A DNA stretch of 64,000 nucleotides from Streptomyces sp. SirexAA-E. GTDB lineage: Bacteria > Actinomycetota > Actinomycetes > Streptomycetales > Streptomycetaceae. The notes under the pieces were generated by a model. The model was not told the DNA's origin and ran no database searches. It was given only the letters and a program-made list of their open reading frames with translations. The stretch covers positions 4,712,001 to 4,776,000 of the forward strand of contig NC_015953.1 in NCBI RefSeq assembly GCF_000177195.2, given 5' to 3'. The first letter of the stretch is position 1. Every line of letters begins with the position of its first letter. Both the position numbers and the translations under genes were made by a program. Shown here piece after piece: positions 43,576 through 52,523 of the stretch.

Positions 43576-45321
43576 GTGAGCGCGCTCGGTAGCTTCATCT
43601 GGTCTATCGCTGACCAACTTCGGGGCCCCTATCGCCCCAACCAGTACGGGACCGTGGTCCTCCCGTTCACGATCCTGCGGCGGCTCGACTGCATCCTTGA
43701 GCCCGATCAGGCGACGGTGCGAGAGCTGGCAGCGAAGTTCGAGAACCCGAACCGGCTCAAGGTCGAGGTTAAGAAGGCCACAGGCCGGACCTTCTACAAT
43801 ACCTCCAACTACTCGTTTGCGAACCTGCTGGCCGACGCGGACGGGCTGGCGGACAACCTGGCCGACTACATCGACCGGTTCTCCGCCGACGTGGACGTGT
43901 TCGAGTACTTCGACTTCAAGAAGGAGATCCTGGCCCTGGAGAAGGCCGGGCTTCTGCGTGAGATCGTCAAGTCCTTCGGCAAGATCGACCTCCACCCCGA
44001 TGTGGTGTCGAACTCCGACATGGGCGATGCCTTCGAATACATCATCCGCAAGTTCAACGAAGCAGCGAACGAGACCTCTGGCGACCACTACACGCCGCGC
44101 GATGCGATCCGACTGCTGGTCGACCTGCTCTTCGCAGAGAAGGACGTCGACCTCACCGAGGGCGGCATCATCCGATCGCTATACGACCCCACCGCTGGCA
44201 CCGGCGGCATGCTCTCCTTGGCCGAGGAGCACCTGCTCGCCGAGAATCCCGGCGCGAAGCTGGGCTTGTACGGTCAGGAGTACAACCCGCAGTCGTATGC
44301 CATCTGCAAGTCCGACCTGCTCGCCAAGGGCCACGACGCGACCAACATCGCCTTCGGTAACACGCTCACCGACGACGCCTTCAAAGGCCGCCAGTTCGAC
44401 TACTGCATGTCCAACCCGCCCTATGGGGTGGACTGGAAGCAGCACGCCAAGGCGGTCAAGGAAGAGCGAGACTCCGCGGGCCCCTACGGCCGCTTCGCAC
44501 CGGGCCTCCCCGCGACGTCCGACGGGCAAATGCTCTTCCTTCTCCACCTGGTCCACAAGATGCGCGCTCCCGAGGACGGCGGCGGCCGCGTCGGCATCGT
44601 CATGAACGGCTCTCCGCTCTTCAGTGGCGCCGCCGAGTCCGGCCCTTCCAACATCCGCCGGTGGCTGCTGGAGAGCGACCTCGTCGAGGCGATCGTCGCC
44701 CTGCCGACCAACATGTTCTTCAACACCGGCATCGCCACCTACATCTGGATCCTGGACAACACCAAGCACCCCGACCGTCAGGGCAAGGTGCAACTGATTG
44801 ACGGCACGTCGTTCTGGACCAAGATGCGCAAGAACCTCGGTGCCAAGGGACGCGAGATCAGCGACGCTGACCGTGCCGAGGTCGTGCGGCTGTACGCCGA
44901 CTACGAGGACGCCGACCCCGAGCTCTCGAAGGTGCTGCGCAACGACGAGTTCGGGTATTGGATGGTCACCGTCGAGCGCCCCCTGCTGGGCGAGGGCGGG
45001 AACCCTGTCGTCAGCCGCAAGGGTGACCCGAAGCCCGATTCGAAGAAGCGTGACACCGAGAACGTGCCCTTCACCTACGGCGGCTCGACCGCCGGCGCGG
45101 CGGCGGAGCGCGAAGTCATCCAGGCGTACTTCGACGCGGAGGTGAAGCCGCACGTTCCCGACGCCTGGATCGACTGGGCCAAAACCAAGACAGGCTACGA
45201 GGTCCCCTTCACGCGGCACTTCTACAAGTACGTTCCGCCCCGCCCACTCGCTGAGATCGACGCTGACCTGGAGAAGCAGGTCGCCAAAATCCTGGATCTC
45301 CTGCGAGAGGTGGAGCAGTGA
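43576..45321 (+). CDS. hsdM: Type I restriction-modification system methyltransferase subunit
   Basis: 581 residues, GTG start with AGG five bases upstream. N-terminal HsdM_N helical domain (SFIWSIADQLRGPYRPNQYGTVVLPFTILRRLDCILE), then N6-adenine methylase core: SAM-binding SLYDPTAGTGGMLSLAEEHLL and the catalytic SNPPYGVDWK (NPPY). Two M subunits plus S methylate host DNA; with R the complex cuts unmodified DNA. The stop overlaps the hsdS start by four bases. Complete, no broken motif seen, so host protection should be active. Confidence 0.96.
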   Translation: MSALGSFIWSIADQLRGPYRPNQYGTVVLPFTILRRLDCILEPDQATVRELAAKFENPNRLKVEVKKATGRTFYNTSNYSFANLLADADGLADNLADYIDRFSADVDVFEYFDFKKEILALEKAGLLREIVKSFGKIDLHPDVVSNSDMGDAFEYIIRKFNEAANETSGDHYTPRDAIRLLVDLLFAEKDVDLTEGGIIRSLYDPTAGTGGMLSLAEEHLLAENPGAKLGLYGQEYNPQSYAICKSDLLAKGHDATNIAFGNTLTDDAFKGRQFDYCMSNPPYGVDWKQHAKAVKEERDSAGPYGRFAPGLPATSDGQMLFLLHLVHKMRAPEDGGGRVGIVMNGSPLFSGAAESGPSNIRRWLLESDLVEAIVALPTNMFFNTGIATYIWILDNTKHPDRQGKVQLIDGTSFWTKMRKNLGAKGREISDADRAEVVRLYADYEDADPELSKVLRNDEFGYWMVTVERPLLGEGGNPVVSRKGDPKPDSKKRDTENVPFTYGGSTAGAAAEREVIQAYFDAEVKPHVPDAWIDWAKTKTGYEVPFTRHFYKYVPPRPLAEIDADLEKQVAKILDLLREVEQ

Positions 45322-46649
45322 GCGTCGGACCAACGGCAGTAGCTAATACCCGGCTGGACGCGATTCCGACTGGTTGGTCGATCACCAAGCTCGGCCGCAC
45401 CGCACGGATCGGCAACGGGGCAACGCCCCGACGCGAGAAAAGAGAGTACTGGGATCGTGGTGTTGTTCCATGGCTCAATAGCTCCGCAGTCAACCAGGCG
45501 CGCGTTGTTTCCTCACCAGAGTCAGTCACTGATATTGCGCTCGCGGAATGTCACCTTCCGATTGTCTCCCCCGGCTCGGTGCTAGTAGGTCTAACTGGTC
45601 AGGGGCGGACCCGCGGAATGGCGACGATCCTTGACATCGAGGCAACAGTAAATCAGCACCTTGCATACGTGGCTCCGGATCGAGCTAGATGGTGTCCGGA
45701 CTTTCTTCTGTGGTTTCTCACGGCTGCATACGACGATCTCCGGAGAATCAGTGAGGAGAATGGAAGCACCAAGGGCGGGTTGACGTGCGAGGCGCTCAAA
45801 CAGCTGCGTGTCCTCGTCCCGCCGATTGACGAACAGCGGCGGATTGCGTTGAATCTGAACGAGCAGACCGCGAAGACGGACACGCTCATCGAAGAGCAGC
45901 GGCGACTGATCGAGATGCTCCGCGAACGTCGAAAGGCCCTTATCGAGGAGATCGTGCTTCGTGGTCTCGGCTCTTCGGTAAAAAGTGAAAATCTTGAGTC
46001 GTGGCTACCCGCAACGCCTTCGCACTGGCGAGTCACGCAGCTCGGGTTCATGAGTGACACACTGGCAGGCTACGCCTTCCCCAGCGATGGATTCAGTGTC
46101 GATCGAGACCACGTGCGCCTGTTGCGAGGTGTCAATGTGAAGCCAGGCAGAGTCGATTGGGCAGATGTCGTCTACTGGAATACTCACGATACCCCCGTCC
46201 CTGCCGAATTCGACCTTCAGGCTGGCGATCTCGTCTTCGGCATGGATCGACCATTCGTTGGTGGTGGCGTTCGCATCGCTGCGATCTCCGAAGACGACCT
46301 CCCGGCTTTGTTGCTCCAGCGCGTCATGCGTATCCGCCCGGGGACCGAGGGGGACGCTGGCTACTTCCGGTACGTGATCTCGACGGACGCCTTCTACGAC
46401 TATCTGGAGCCGCTGTTCACGGGTGTCAGCGTGCCGCATGTGAGCGAGTGGCAGGTGCGCAAGTTCAAGATGCCGTTCCCGCCGCTCGATGAGCAGCGAT
46501 GCATGGCCAGGCACCTGGATGCTGAGACCGCAAAGATCGACACACTCATCGCGGAGTCGGAGCGGTTCATCGAGCTCGCCCGCGAGCGCCGATCGGCACT
46601 GATCACCGCGGCCGTAACGGGACAGATCGACGTAGGAGAGGCGGCGTGA
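45318..46649 (+). CDS. hsdS: Type I restriction-modification system specificity subunit
   Basis: 443 residues. Two target-recognition domains (about 15-165 and 230-390), each followed by a conserved helical spacer: PPIDEQRRIALNLNEQTAKTDTLIEEQRRLIEMLRERRKALIEEIVLRGL and PPLDEQRCMARHLDAETAKIDTLIAESERFIELARERRSALITAAVTGQID. The two halves of a split recognition sequence are read by the two domains; which bases cannot be deduced. This is the least GC-rich gene of the operon and shows many A/T-ending codons, a sign of recent transfer and of the usual exchange of HsdS domains. Confidence 0.95.
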   Translation: MSVGPTAVANTRLDAIPTGWSITKLGRTARIGNGATPRREKREYWDRGVVPWLNSSAVNQARVVSSPESVTDIALAECHLPIVSPGSVLVGLTGQGRTRGMATILDIEATVNQHLAYVAPDRARWCPDFLLWFLTAAYDDLRRISEENGSTKGGLTCEALKQLRVLVPPIDEQRRIALNLNEQTAKTDTLIEEQRRLIEMLRERRKALIEEIVLRGLGSSVKSENLESWLPATPSHWRVTQLGFMSDTLAGYAFPSDGFSVDRDHVRLLRGVNVKPGRVDWADVVYWNTHDTPVPAEFDLQAGDLVFGMDRPFVGGGVRIAAISEDDLPALLLQRVMRIRPGTEGDAGYFRYVISTDAFYDYLEPLFTGVSVPHVSEWQVRKFKMPFPPLDEQRCMARHLDAETAKIDTLIAESERFIELARERRSALITAAVTGQIDVGEAA

Positions 46650-49600
46650 TGGCCGACCACAACGAGGCCGTCTTCGAAAAGGAGATCTGCGAGTACCTCA
46701 AGGCACGCGGCTGGCTGTACTCGGTGAACGACCACGACGGCGGCGAGTACGACCGCGAGCGGGCGCTCTTCCCAGCGGATCTGTTCGCGTGGCTGGAGGC
46801 GACACAGAAGCCGGCGTACGAGAAGGCGCTGAAGGCGGCGGGGTCGCAGGCGAAGTTCCTTGACGTGCTGACCGCAGCGTTGGACAAGCCGCTTGAGCAT
46901 GGCGGCGGGACGTTGAACATCCTGCGCAACGGGGTTCAGTACATCGGTGGCGGCCGGTTGAAGATGGCGCAGTTCCGCCCCGAAACCTCTCTCAACGCGA
47001 CCACCGTGTCGCATTACGAGTCGATGCGGGTGCGGGTGGTGCGGCAGGTGCACTTCTCGACTGCCGACCAGCGCACCATCGATCTGGTGTTCTTCGTCAA
47101 CGGGCTTCCGGTGGCCACGGTGGAGCTGAAGACCGACTTCACCCAGTCGCTGGACGAGGCGATCAACCAGTACAAGCACGACCGCAACCCGCTGACGAAC
47201 GGGCGCCCGGAGCCGCTGCTGTCGTTCGGTCACCGGGCGCTGGTGCACTTCGCGGTCTCCAACGGCCTCGCGGCCATGACCACGAAGCTGGAGGGGGACA
47301 AGACTTACTTCCTTCCGTTCAACATCGGCTTCGACAGTGGTGCTGGCAACCCGCCTGGCGCGGACGATGAGTCGGCGACGGCGTACCTATGGGAACGCGT
47401 CTGGGAGAAGCACGCTTGGCTGAACGTCATCGGGCGGCTGATGATCGTGCAGACCAAGGAGGAGTGGGACGTCACCACCGGCACCTCCGTGCGGCGTACG
47501 AGCATGCTCTTCCCGCGCTTCCACCAGTGGGAGGCCGTCACAAGCATCGTCGCCGCAGTGAAGGAGGAGGGCGTCGGGCACCGGTACTTGATCGAGCACT
47601 CGGCCGGGTCAGGAAAGACGAACACCATTGCCTGGACCTCCCACGGTCTGGCCCGACTGCATGATGCCGACGACAAGAAGGTCTTCGACTCCGTCATCGT
47701 GGTCGTGGACCGTACCGTGCTCGACTCCCAGCTGCAGGATGCGATTCGGCAGATCGACGGGAACAAGAAGATTGTCGCGACGATCAGCCCCGAGGACGTT
47801 CGCAAGGCTGGCGCGAAGTCGAAGTCGGGTCTGCTGGCGCAGGCGTTGAAGAACGGCGAGCTCATCATCGCGGTGACGGTGCAGACCTTCCCGCATGCGT
47901 TGGAAGAGATCCGGACCGACGCCGGCCTGAAGGGCAAGCGGTTCGCTGTGATCGCTGATGAGGCGCACTCGTCCCAGTCGGGGCAGATCTCCTCGAAGCT
48001 GAAGCAGGTGCTGACAGCCGAGGAGGTCAAGGAGATCGAGGAGGGCGGCGAGGTCGATGTGGAGTCGGTGCTGGCTTCGGAGATGACCGAGCGGGCCGAA
48101 TCGGAGAACATCTCGTACTTCGCGTTCACCGCGACGCCGAAGAACAAGACCCTCGAACTGTTCGGCCGCAAGGGCCCCGAGGGGAAGCCGCGCGAGTTCC
48201 ACCTGTACTCGATGAAGCAGGCGATCGAGGAGGGCTACATCCTCGACGTCCTCAAGGGCTACCAGTCCTATGACACCGCGCTGAAGATCGCCGGCAAGGC
48301 CGAGAGCAGCGACGGAGGCGAGGTCGAGGAGGCCGCCGCCCGCAAGGGGCTGATGAGGTGGGTCCAGCTCCACCCGACGAACGTCAGCCAGAAGGTCCAG
48401 ATCATCGTCGAGCACTTCCACGCCAACGTCGCCTACCTCCTCGAAGGCAAGGCGAAGGCCATGGTGGTGACCGACTCCCGCAAGTCCGCGGTGAAGTACA
48501 AGCTGGCGATAGACGCCTACATCGCCAAGCGCCGCGCCGAGGACGCCTCGTACAACTACCGCACCCTGGTCGCTTTTTCGGGCGGGGTGACGATGCCTGA
48601 CGACGAGACCTGGCACAGCGACTGGGGCCCGCAGCCGTCGAAGGACGACGAGTTCACCGAGGCCAATATGAACCCTGGCGCCGGGGCTGATCTGGCGGCC
48701 GCGTTCAAGGGTGACACGTACAAGATCATGCTGGTCGCCAACAAGTTCCAAACCGGGTTCGACCAGCCCTTACTCACGGCGATGTACGTCGACAAGAAGC
48801 TGGCGGGCGTCACCGCCGTGCAGACGCTCTCGCGCCTCAACCGTACCCACCGCACCGCTGGTGGGGAGCAGAAGCGCAAGACGTTCGTTATCGACTTCGC
48901 CAACAAGCCCGAGGACATCAGGACGGCCTTCGAGCCGTACTTCAAGAACGCGACTCTGGAGACCGAGACGGACCCGTATGTCGTCGTCCACCTGGCCAAC
49001 AAGCTCGCCCAGGCCGGGATCTACACCGAGGACGATGTCCGCAAGGTCGCCGAACTGTGGGTGACGCGGAAAGGCAACAACGCTCTCTCGGCGGCGATCA
49101 GCCCGGCGCAGCACGACTTCCGGCGCCGCTACGCGCGGGCGATCGAGGAGGAAGACAAGGTAAAGCTCCAGGAGCTCGACCTCTTCCGCAAGGACGTCTC
49201 CACCTACGTACGACTCTATGACTTCATGTCCCAGATCGTCGACTACGGCGATCCCTACATGGAGATGCTTTCGATCTTCCTGCGCCTGCTGGAAAAGGTG
49301 ATTGCCGAGTCTGCTTGGGCGGCCGACGTGGATCTCTCCGATGTTGTGCTGGTCGGGGTCAAGCACAACAAGGCGATCCCGGTCGACATCTCGCTCGTGG
49401 GTGACGGACAACTGAAGGGCATCAGCGGCGCCGGTACGGGCGCGAAGAAGGATCCGAAGTACGTCGCGCTTCAGGTCGTCATAGACAAGATGAACGACCT
49501 CTTCGGTGCCGAAACGTTCGCTGCCTCCCAGGTCAGGGAGTTCGTGCAGGGCCTCGTGCAGCTGCTTCTCGCCGACTCGAACCTGGTCCGGCAAACCAAG

Positions 49601-49795
49601 GTGAATTCCAAGAAGCAGTTCCTGGAGTCACAGGATTTCCAAGCCGCCGTCACGGAGGCAGTCGCAGAGAATCAGTACGCCCACAACACGATGGCTGACT
49701 ACTTCTTCACCGATGGACCGGCCATCAACGCGATCATCGTTGCCCTTGCGGATGCCTTCTACGAAGCAGCAGTCGATCAGCAGGTGGACACCTGA
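46649..49795 (+). CDS. hsdR: Type I restriction-modification system endonuclease/translocase subunit
   Basis: 1048 residues from ATG 46649, overlapping the hsdS stop (a GTG one codon earlier is also possible; AGGAG upstream). N-terminal PD-(D/E)xK nuclease (FFVNGLPVATVELKTDF, Lys of ELK), SF2 translocase with Walker A IEHSAGSGKTNTIAWT, DEAH box FAVIADEAHSSQSGQ, FAFTATPKNKT (motif III) and FQTGFDQPLLTAMYVDKKL (motif V), then the C-terminal helical assembly domain. Codon 708 (48770-48772) is TTA, so full-length protein should depend on the bldA leucyl-tRNA. Cleaves unmethylated DNA after ATP-driven translocation. Confidence 0.96.
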   Translation: MADHNEAVFEKEICEYLKARGWLYSVNDHDGGEYDRERALFPADLFAWLEATQKPAYEKALKAAGSQAKFLDVLTAALDKPLEHGGGTLNILRNGVQYIGGGRLKMAQFRPETSLNATTVSHYESMRVRVVRQVHFSTADQRTIDLVFFVNGLPVATVELKTDFTQSLDEAINQYKHDRNPLTNGRPEPLLSFGHRALVHFAVSNGLAAMTTKLEGDKTYFLPFNIGFDSGAGNPPGADDESATAYLWERVWEKHAWLNVIGRLMIVQTKEEWDVTTGTSVRRTSMLFPRFHQWEAVTSIVAAVKEEGVGHRYLIEHSAGSGKTNTIAWTSHGLARLHDADDKKVFDSVIVVVDRTVLDSQLQDAIRQIDGNKKIVATISPEDVRKAGAKSKSGLLAQALKNGELIIAVTVQTFPHALEEIRTDAGLKGKRFAVIADEAHSSQSGQISSKLKQVLTAEEVKEIEEGGEVDVESVLASEMTERAESENISYFAFTATPKNKTLELFGRKGPEGKPREFHLYSMKQAIEEGYILDVLKGYQSYDTALKIAGKAESSDGGEVEEAAARKGLMRWVQLHPTNVSQKVQIIVEHFHANVAYLLEGKAKAMVVTDSRKSAVKYKLAIDAYIAKRRAEDASYNYRTLVAFSGGVTMPDDETWHSDWGPQPSKDDEFTEANMNPGAGADLAAAFKGDTYKIMLVANKFQTGFDQPLLTAMYVDKKLAGVTAVQTLSRLNRTHRTAGGEQKRKTFVIDFANKPEDIRTAFEPYFKNATLETETDPYVVVHLANKLAQAGIYTEDDVRKVAELWVTRKGNNALSAAISPAQHDFRRRYARAIEEEDKVKLQELDLFRKDVSTYVRLYDFMSQIVDYGDPYMEMLSIFLRLLEKVIAESAWAADVDLSDVVLVGVKHNKAIPVDISLVGDGQLKGISGAGTGAKKDPKYVALQVVIDKMNDLFGAETFAASQVREFVQGLVQLLLADSNLVRQTKVNSKKQFLESQDFQAAVTEAVAENQYAHNTMADYFFTDGPAINAIIVALADAFYEAAVDQQVDT

Positions 49796-49808
49796 GTAGA
49801 CGCCGAGG

Positions 49809-50216
49809 TCAGACGTCCTTGATCTGTACGCGGTCGCCGCACAGTTTCGACCAGTCGTCGCGGTCCGACGTCAGTACGAGTACGGGTGCCGGGGAGCGGA
49901 GCGCCATCGCGGCGACGAGGGCGTCGATGGCGTACTTGTGGCCGTGCAGACCACCGGCGTCGCTCAACAGCCGCACCGCGGTGAGGCTGTCCGCCTGGGT
50001 AACGTCCTGGACCTGCAGGCGGGACAGCAGCCAGTGCAGCCGGGCGGTGTCCGTCTTCCCGTAGACGGCCTCCACCACTGTCAGGGCCGACACAAGGACA
50101 GGCACGCCCACGCGTCGAGCGGCTTCGATTCGGGTGATCATCTGGCGGTCGTTGCGCAGTAGCAGTGACAACGCCTGGGAGTCCAGAACCAGAGACCTGG
50201 CTGCGGGCCCCTTCAT
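49809..50216 (-). CDS. PIN-domain ribonuclease toxin, VapC-like
   Basis: 135 residues. PIN-fold acidic residues are in LVLDSQALSLLL, ALTVVEAVYG, YAIDALVAAMA and VLTSDRDDWSKL. Such toxins cleave RNA (tRNA or rRNA) and are held inactive by their antitoxin. The ATG overlaps the stop of the upstream small gene (ATGA), the usual antitoxin-toxin coupling. It is convergent with hsdR (13-base gap) and within the island, where it may stabilise the element. Confidence 0.87.
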   Translation of the reverse strand: MKGPAARSLVLDSQALSLLLRNDRQMITRIEAARRVGVPVLVSALTVVEAVYGKTDTARLHWLLSRLQVQDVTQADSLTAVRLLSDAGGLHGHKYAIDALVAAMALRSPAPVLVLTSDRDDWSKLCGDRVQIKDV

Positions 50217-50488
50217 GCGGCGCTGTCGTTCGACGCGTAGGGTGCCGGTGCGTCACCGAACAGTTCGCTCTGCGCGGCCTGGACTTCAGCCTCGCTCAGC
50301 GGCTCGTGCTCGGCTTCGTAGGCGGCCACGATCTCGGCGAGGCCGTCCATCGCAAGCTGGTGCCGGACCGCTGCCGTCACATATGCGGACACGCCGCGCT
50401 TGCCGGTACGTGTGCGCAGAGCACCGAGGAGTTCCGAGGGCATCGAGACGGAGATGTTCTCCGTGCCGCCGGGGCGGGGTGACTTCAT
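50213..50488 (-). CDS. Ribbon-helix-helix antitoxin, VapB-like
   Basis: 91 residues. N-terminal RHH DNA-binding part (TENISVSMPSELLGALRTRTGKRGVSAYVTAAVRHQL) and an acidic C-terminal arm (AEIVAAYEAEHEPLSEAEVQAAQSELFGD) that would wrap the PIN toxin. First gene of the pair, probably autorepressing. The AT-rich block just upstream (AAGTCTAGTACAGAAACTAT, 50494-50513) is a good place for promoter and operator. Confidence 0.86.
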   Translation of the reverse strand: MKSPRPGGTENISVSMPSELLGALRTRTGKRGVSAYVTAAVRHQLAMDGLAEIVAAYEAEHEPLSEAEVQAAQSELFGDAPAPYASNDSAA

Positions 50489-50607
50489 GGCTGCAAGTCT
50501 AGTACAGAAACTATTACAGCGTCTGGAGTGCTGCGCGGCCTGTATCCAGGGTGGGCGGTGATGCGTAGTCTTGGCGCTTCCGGATCTTTTTGTACTTTGC
50601 AGTGAAT

Positions 50608-50631
50608 CCCGTGCTGGGATGGTGCTGGGAT
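50608..50631. repeat. Arm-type repeat, right end of island
   Basis: Exact copy of 43373-43396 (starts CCCGTGCTGGGATGGTGCTG), 29 bases inside the right attachment site. Confidence 0.75.
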
Positions 50632-50660
50632 GCGCTCACATAACCGCAGGTCAGGGCGGT

Positions 50661-50688
50661 TGTGGTGGAGTTCCGCTTCAACGTCTAG
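50661..50688. repeat. Right attachment site (duplicate of the ychF 3' end)
   Basis: Encodes the same last residues and stop as ychF (VVEFRFNV, stop TAG); differs from the left copy only in the third base of the Val codon before the stop. Confidence 0.82.
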
Positions 50689-50796
50689 TACGTTCGGCGA
50701 AAGGCCGTTTGACCTGCGATGGAGCGGGTTGGGCGGCCTTTGCGGTCCGCACGGAGTCCGCAGCGTGCTGACTTCGGTCAGCGCGCGGGGGAGCGG

Positions 50797-51153
50797 CTAC
50801 GCCGCTTCGTCGACCTGTGGCTGGACATCGGCGGACCGGTCCGCGTACGCCTTGTCGACGGCAACCCGGGTCCGCTCCTCGGAGTCGGGCCACAGGTGGG
50901 TGTAGATGTTCAGCGTCATGGCCGCGTTGGTGTGACCGAGGCGCTCGGAGACCGTCTTCACGGACTCGCCGTGCTTGATCAGCAGGCTGGCGTAGTGGTG
51001 CCGGAGGGCGTGGGGCCCGGTGCCCTTCGGTATGCCGGCCTTCGCGCAGGCGGGCCGCCAGGACCCGTCCATGAAGTGCGTGTAGACCACGGGTCCGCCC
51101 TGCGGCGCCGTGAAGATCCAGCCCTCGGGGGCCGTGGTGTCGATGGTGGTCAC
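50797..51153 (-). pseudogene. Tyrosine recombinase/integrase, C-terminal remnant
   Basis: 118 residues from an in-frame GTG. Only the end of the catalytic domain is left: PEGWIFTAPQGGPVVYTHFMDGSWRPACAKAGIPKGTGPHALRHHYASLLIKHGESVKTVSERLGHTNAAMTLNIYTHLWPDSEERT, with the HxLRH box, the LGH motif and the nucleophilic Tyr. The arm-binding and core-binding domains and the first catalytic Arg (about 250-280 residues) are absent, so it cannot recombine alone. It lies 109 bases outside the right attachment copy with its 3' end facing it, as integrase genes usually lie beside their att site. Confidence 0.85.
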
Positions 51154-51336
51154 CGTGTCTCCGTCTCTGATCGGCCGGGTTCGGGCACAGGAATGCCCGA
51201 GCCTGGTGTGGGCGTACGGAACTTCGGGGCGCCGCCCGGACCAAGGGGGAGCCTGGATCGCGGTCGCGCCGTTCCGGGCGGCTGCTGATTCAGGCTGCCG
51301 GAAGCTGAGACTCCGTAAGAAGGCCGAGGTGGGCGC

Positions 51337-52365
51337 GTGATCGGGACCGTTTTCCACACCAGCGAGGTGGCGGCCGCCGACAGGTTCGACTACTGGCGGG
51401 AACTCGTCGGCCGTACCCGGGCGAGCGAGATGAGCAGTCCGTACGCCCGCGACTTCCACGCGTCGATGCGGCTGATGCAGCTGGGGCCGGTGACGGTGTG
51501 GCCGACGTCGGTCCTGCCCGCGCGTTACCGGCTGAGCCCTCGGCGGGCGCACCGGACCGACGACGGGCTGTACCACCTGACGCTGCTGCTGGAGGGCGAA
51601 CTGACCCTGGAGCACTCCGGAGGCACGGACACCTTCGGTCCCTGTGACCTCCACGTGGTGGACGACTCCCTGCCGTACGACCTCCGGCCGTCCGACGGCC
51701 GGGCGAGCGGTCCCGTCCGAGGGGTGGGCGTCGACTTTCCCAAGGCCATGCTGCCGCTGGCCCCGCACCGGCTGCGGCAGGTACTGGGCCGCGGTCTCCC
51801 CGGGGGCGAGGGCCTGGGCGCCCTCCTCGTCGGGTTCCTCACCGGTCTGGAACAGCAGGCGGCGGTCCTGCGGCCGGCGGACGCCCCCCGACTGGGCGCG
51901 GTCGTCCTCGATCTGGTGTCGGCCTTGCTGGCCCAGGCGCTGGACGCCGAATCCGCGCTGACGCCCGAGAGCCGCCGGCAGGTCCTGCTGCGGCAGATCG
52001 ACGCGTTCATCCGGGAGAACCTGCACGACCCGGAACTGTCACCACGCGCCGTCGCCGCGGCGCAGCACATCTCCGTCAGCCACCTGCACCGCGTCTTCGA
52101 GGAACAGGCGCAAGGGGAGACGGTGGCCGCGAGGATACGGCGCCTGCGCCTGGAGAACGCCCGGCGCGACCTGGAGGACCCCGCGCTCCGGGACGACCCG
52201 GTCTACGGAATCGCCGCGCGCTGGGGCTTTCCCCGGGCCTGCGGCTTCAGCCGCGCCTTCCGGGCCGCCTACGGGCTCTCGCCCAGGGAACACCGGCTGC
52301 GCGCCCTGGAGGAATTGGGGTTGGGGAGGGAGCAGGTACGCGGGGAAGGGGGCGGGGGCGTCTGA
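51337..52365 (+). CDS. AraC-family transcriptional regulator
   Basis: 342 residues, GTG start. N-terminal AraC_binding_2-type sensor domain (about 1-180: VFHTSEVAAADRFDYWRELVGRTRASEMSSPY..LGPVTVWPTSVLPARYRLSPRRAHRTDDGLYHLTLLLEGELTLEHSG) and C-terminal double HTH (about 225-325: IRENLHDPELSPRAVAAAQHISVSHLHRVFEEQ..AARIRRLRLENARRDLEDP..IAARWGFPRACGFSRAFRAAYGLSPREHR). Effector and targets are unknown; the nearest genes (GNAT, membrane protein) are on the other strand. Confidence 0.93.
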   Translation: MIGTVFHTSEVAAADRFDYWRELVGRTRASEMSSPYARDFHASMRLMQLGPVTVWPTSVLPARYRLSPRRAHRTDDGLYHLTLLLEGELTLEHSGGTDTFGPCDLHVVDDSLPYDLRPSDGRASGPVRGVGVDFPKAMLPLAPHRLRQVLGRGLPGGEGLGALLVGFLTGLEQQAAVLRPADAPRLGAVVLDLVSALLAQALDAESALTPESRRQVLLRQIDAFIRENLHDPELSPRAVAAAQHISVSHLHRVFEEQAQGETVAARIRRLRLENARRDLEDPALRDDPVYGIAARWGFPRACGFSRAFRAAYGLSPREHRLRALEELGLGREQVRGEGGGGV

Positions 52366-52523
52366 CGGGGTGGGGCGGGACCGGTGGACGCGGTGGCAAG
52401 AAGCGTGGACGGAGGGACAACATCACCGGGTTGAGGTCCGGCACTCTTGGGTACGCGCGGTCGGCGCCCGGCGGGGGAGGGCGCCGCCCGCCCGGTCCTC
52501 GGCGGCCGGGTGCCCGTCCCCGT

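Larger units (their letters stand above)
50489..50796. other. 308-base gap: antitoxin promoter, arm repeats and right attachment site
   Basis: In order: AT-rich promoter region of the antitoxin gene (about 50490-50520), the 24-base arm repeat (50608-50631), the attachment copy (50661-50688), and about 100 bases up to the integrase remnant. No gene seen. Confidence 0.6.
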
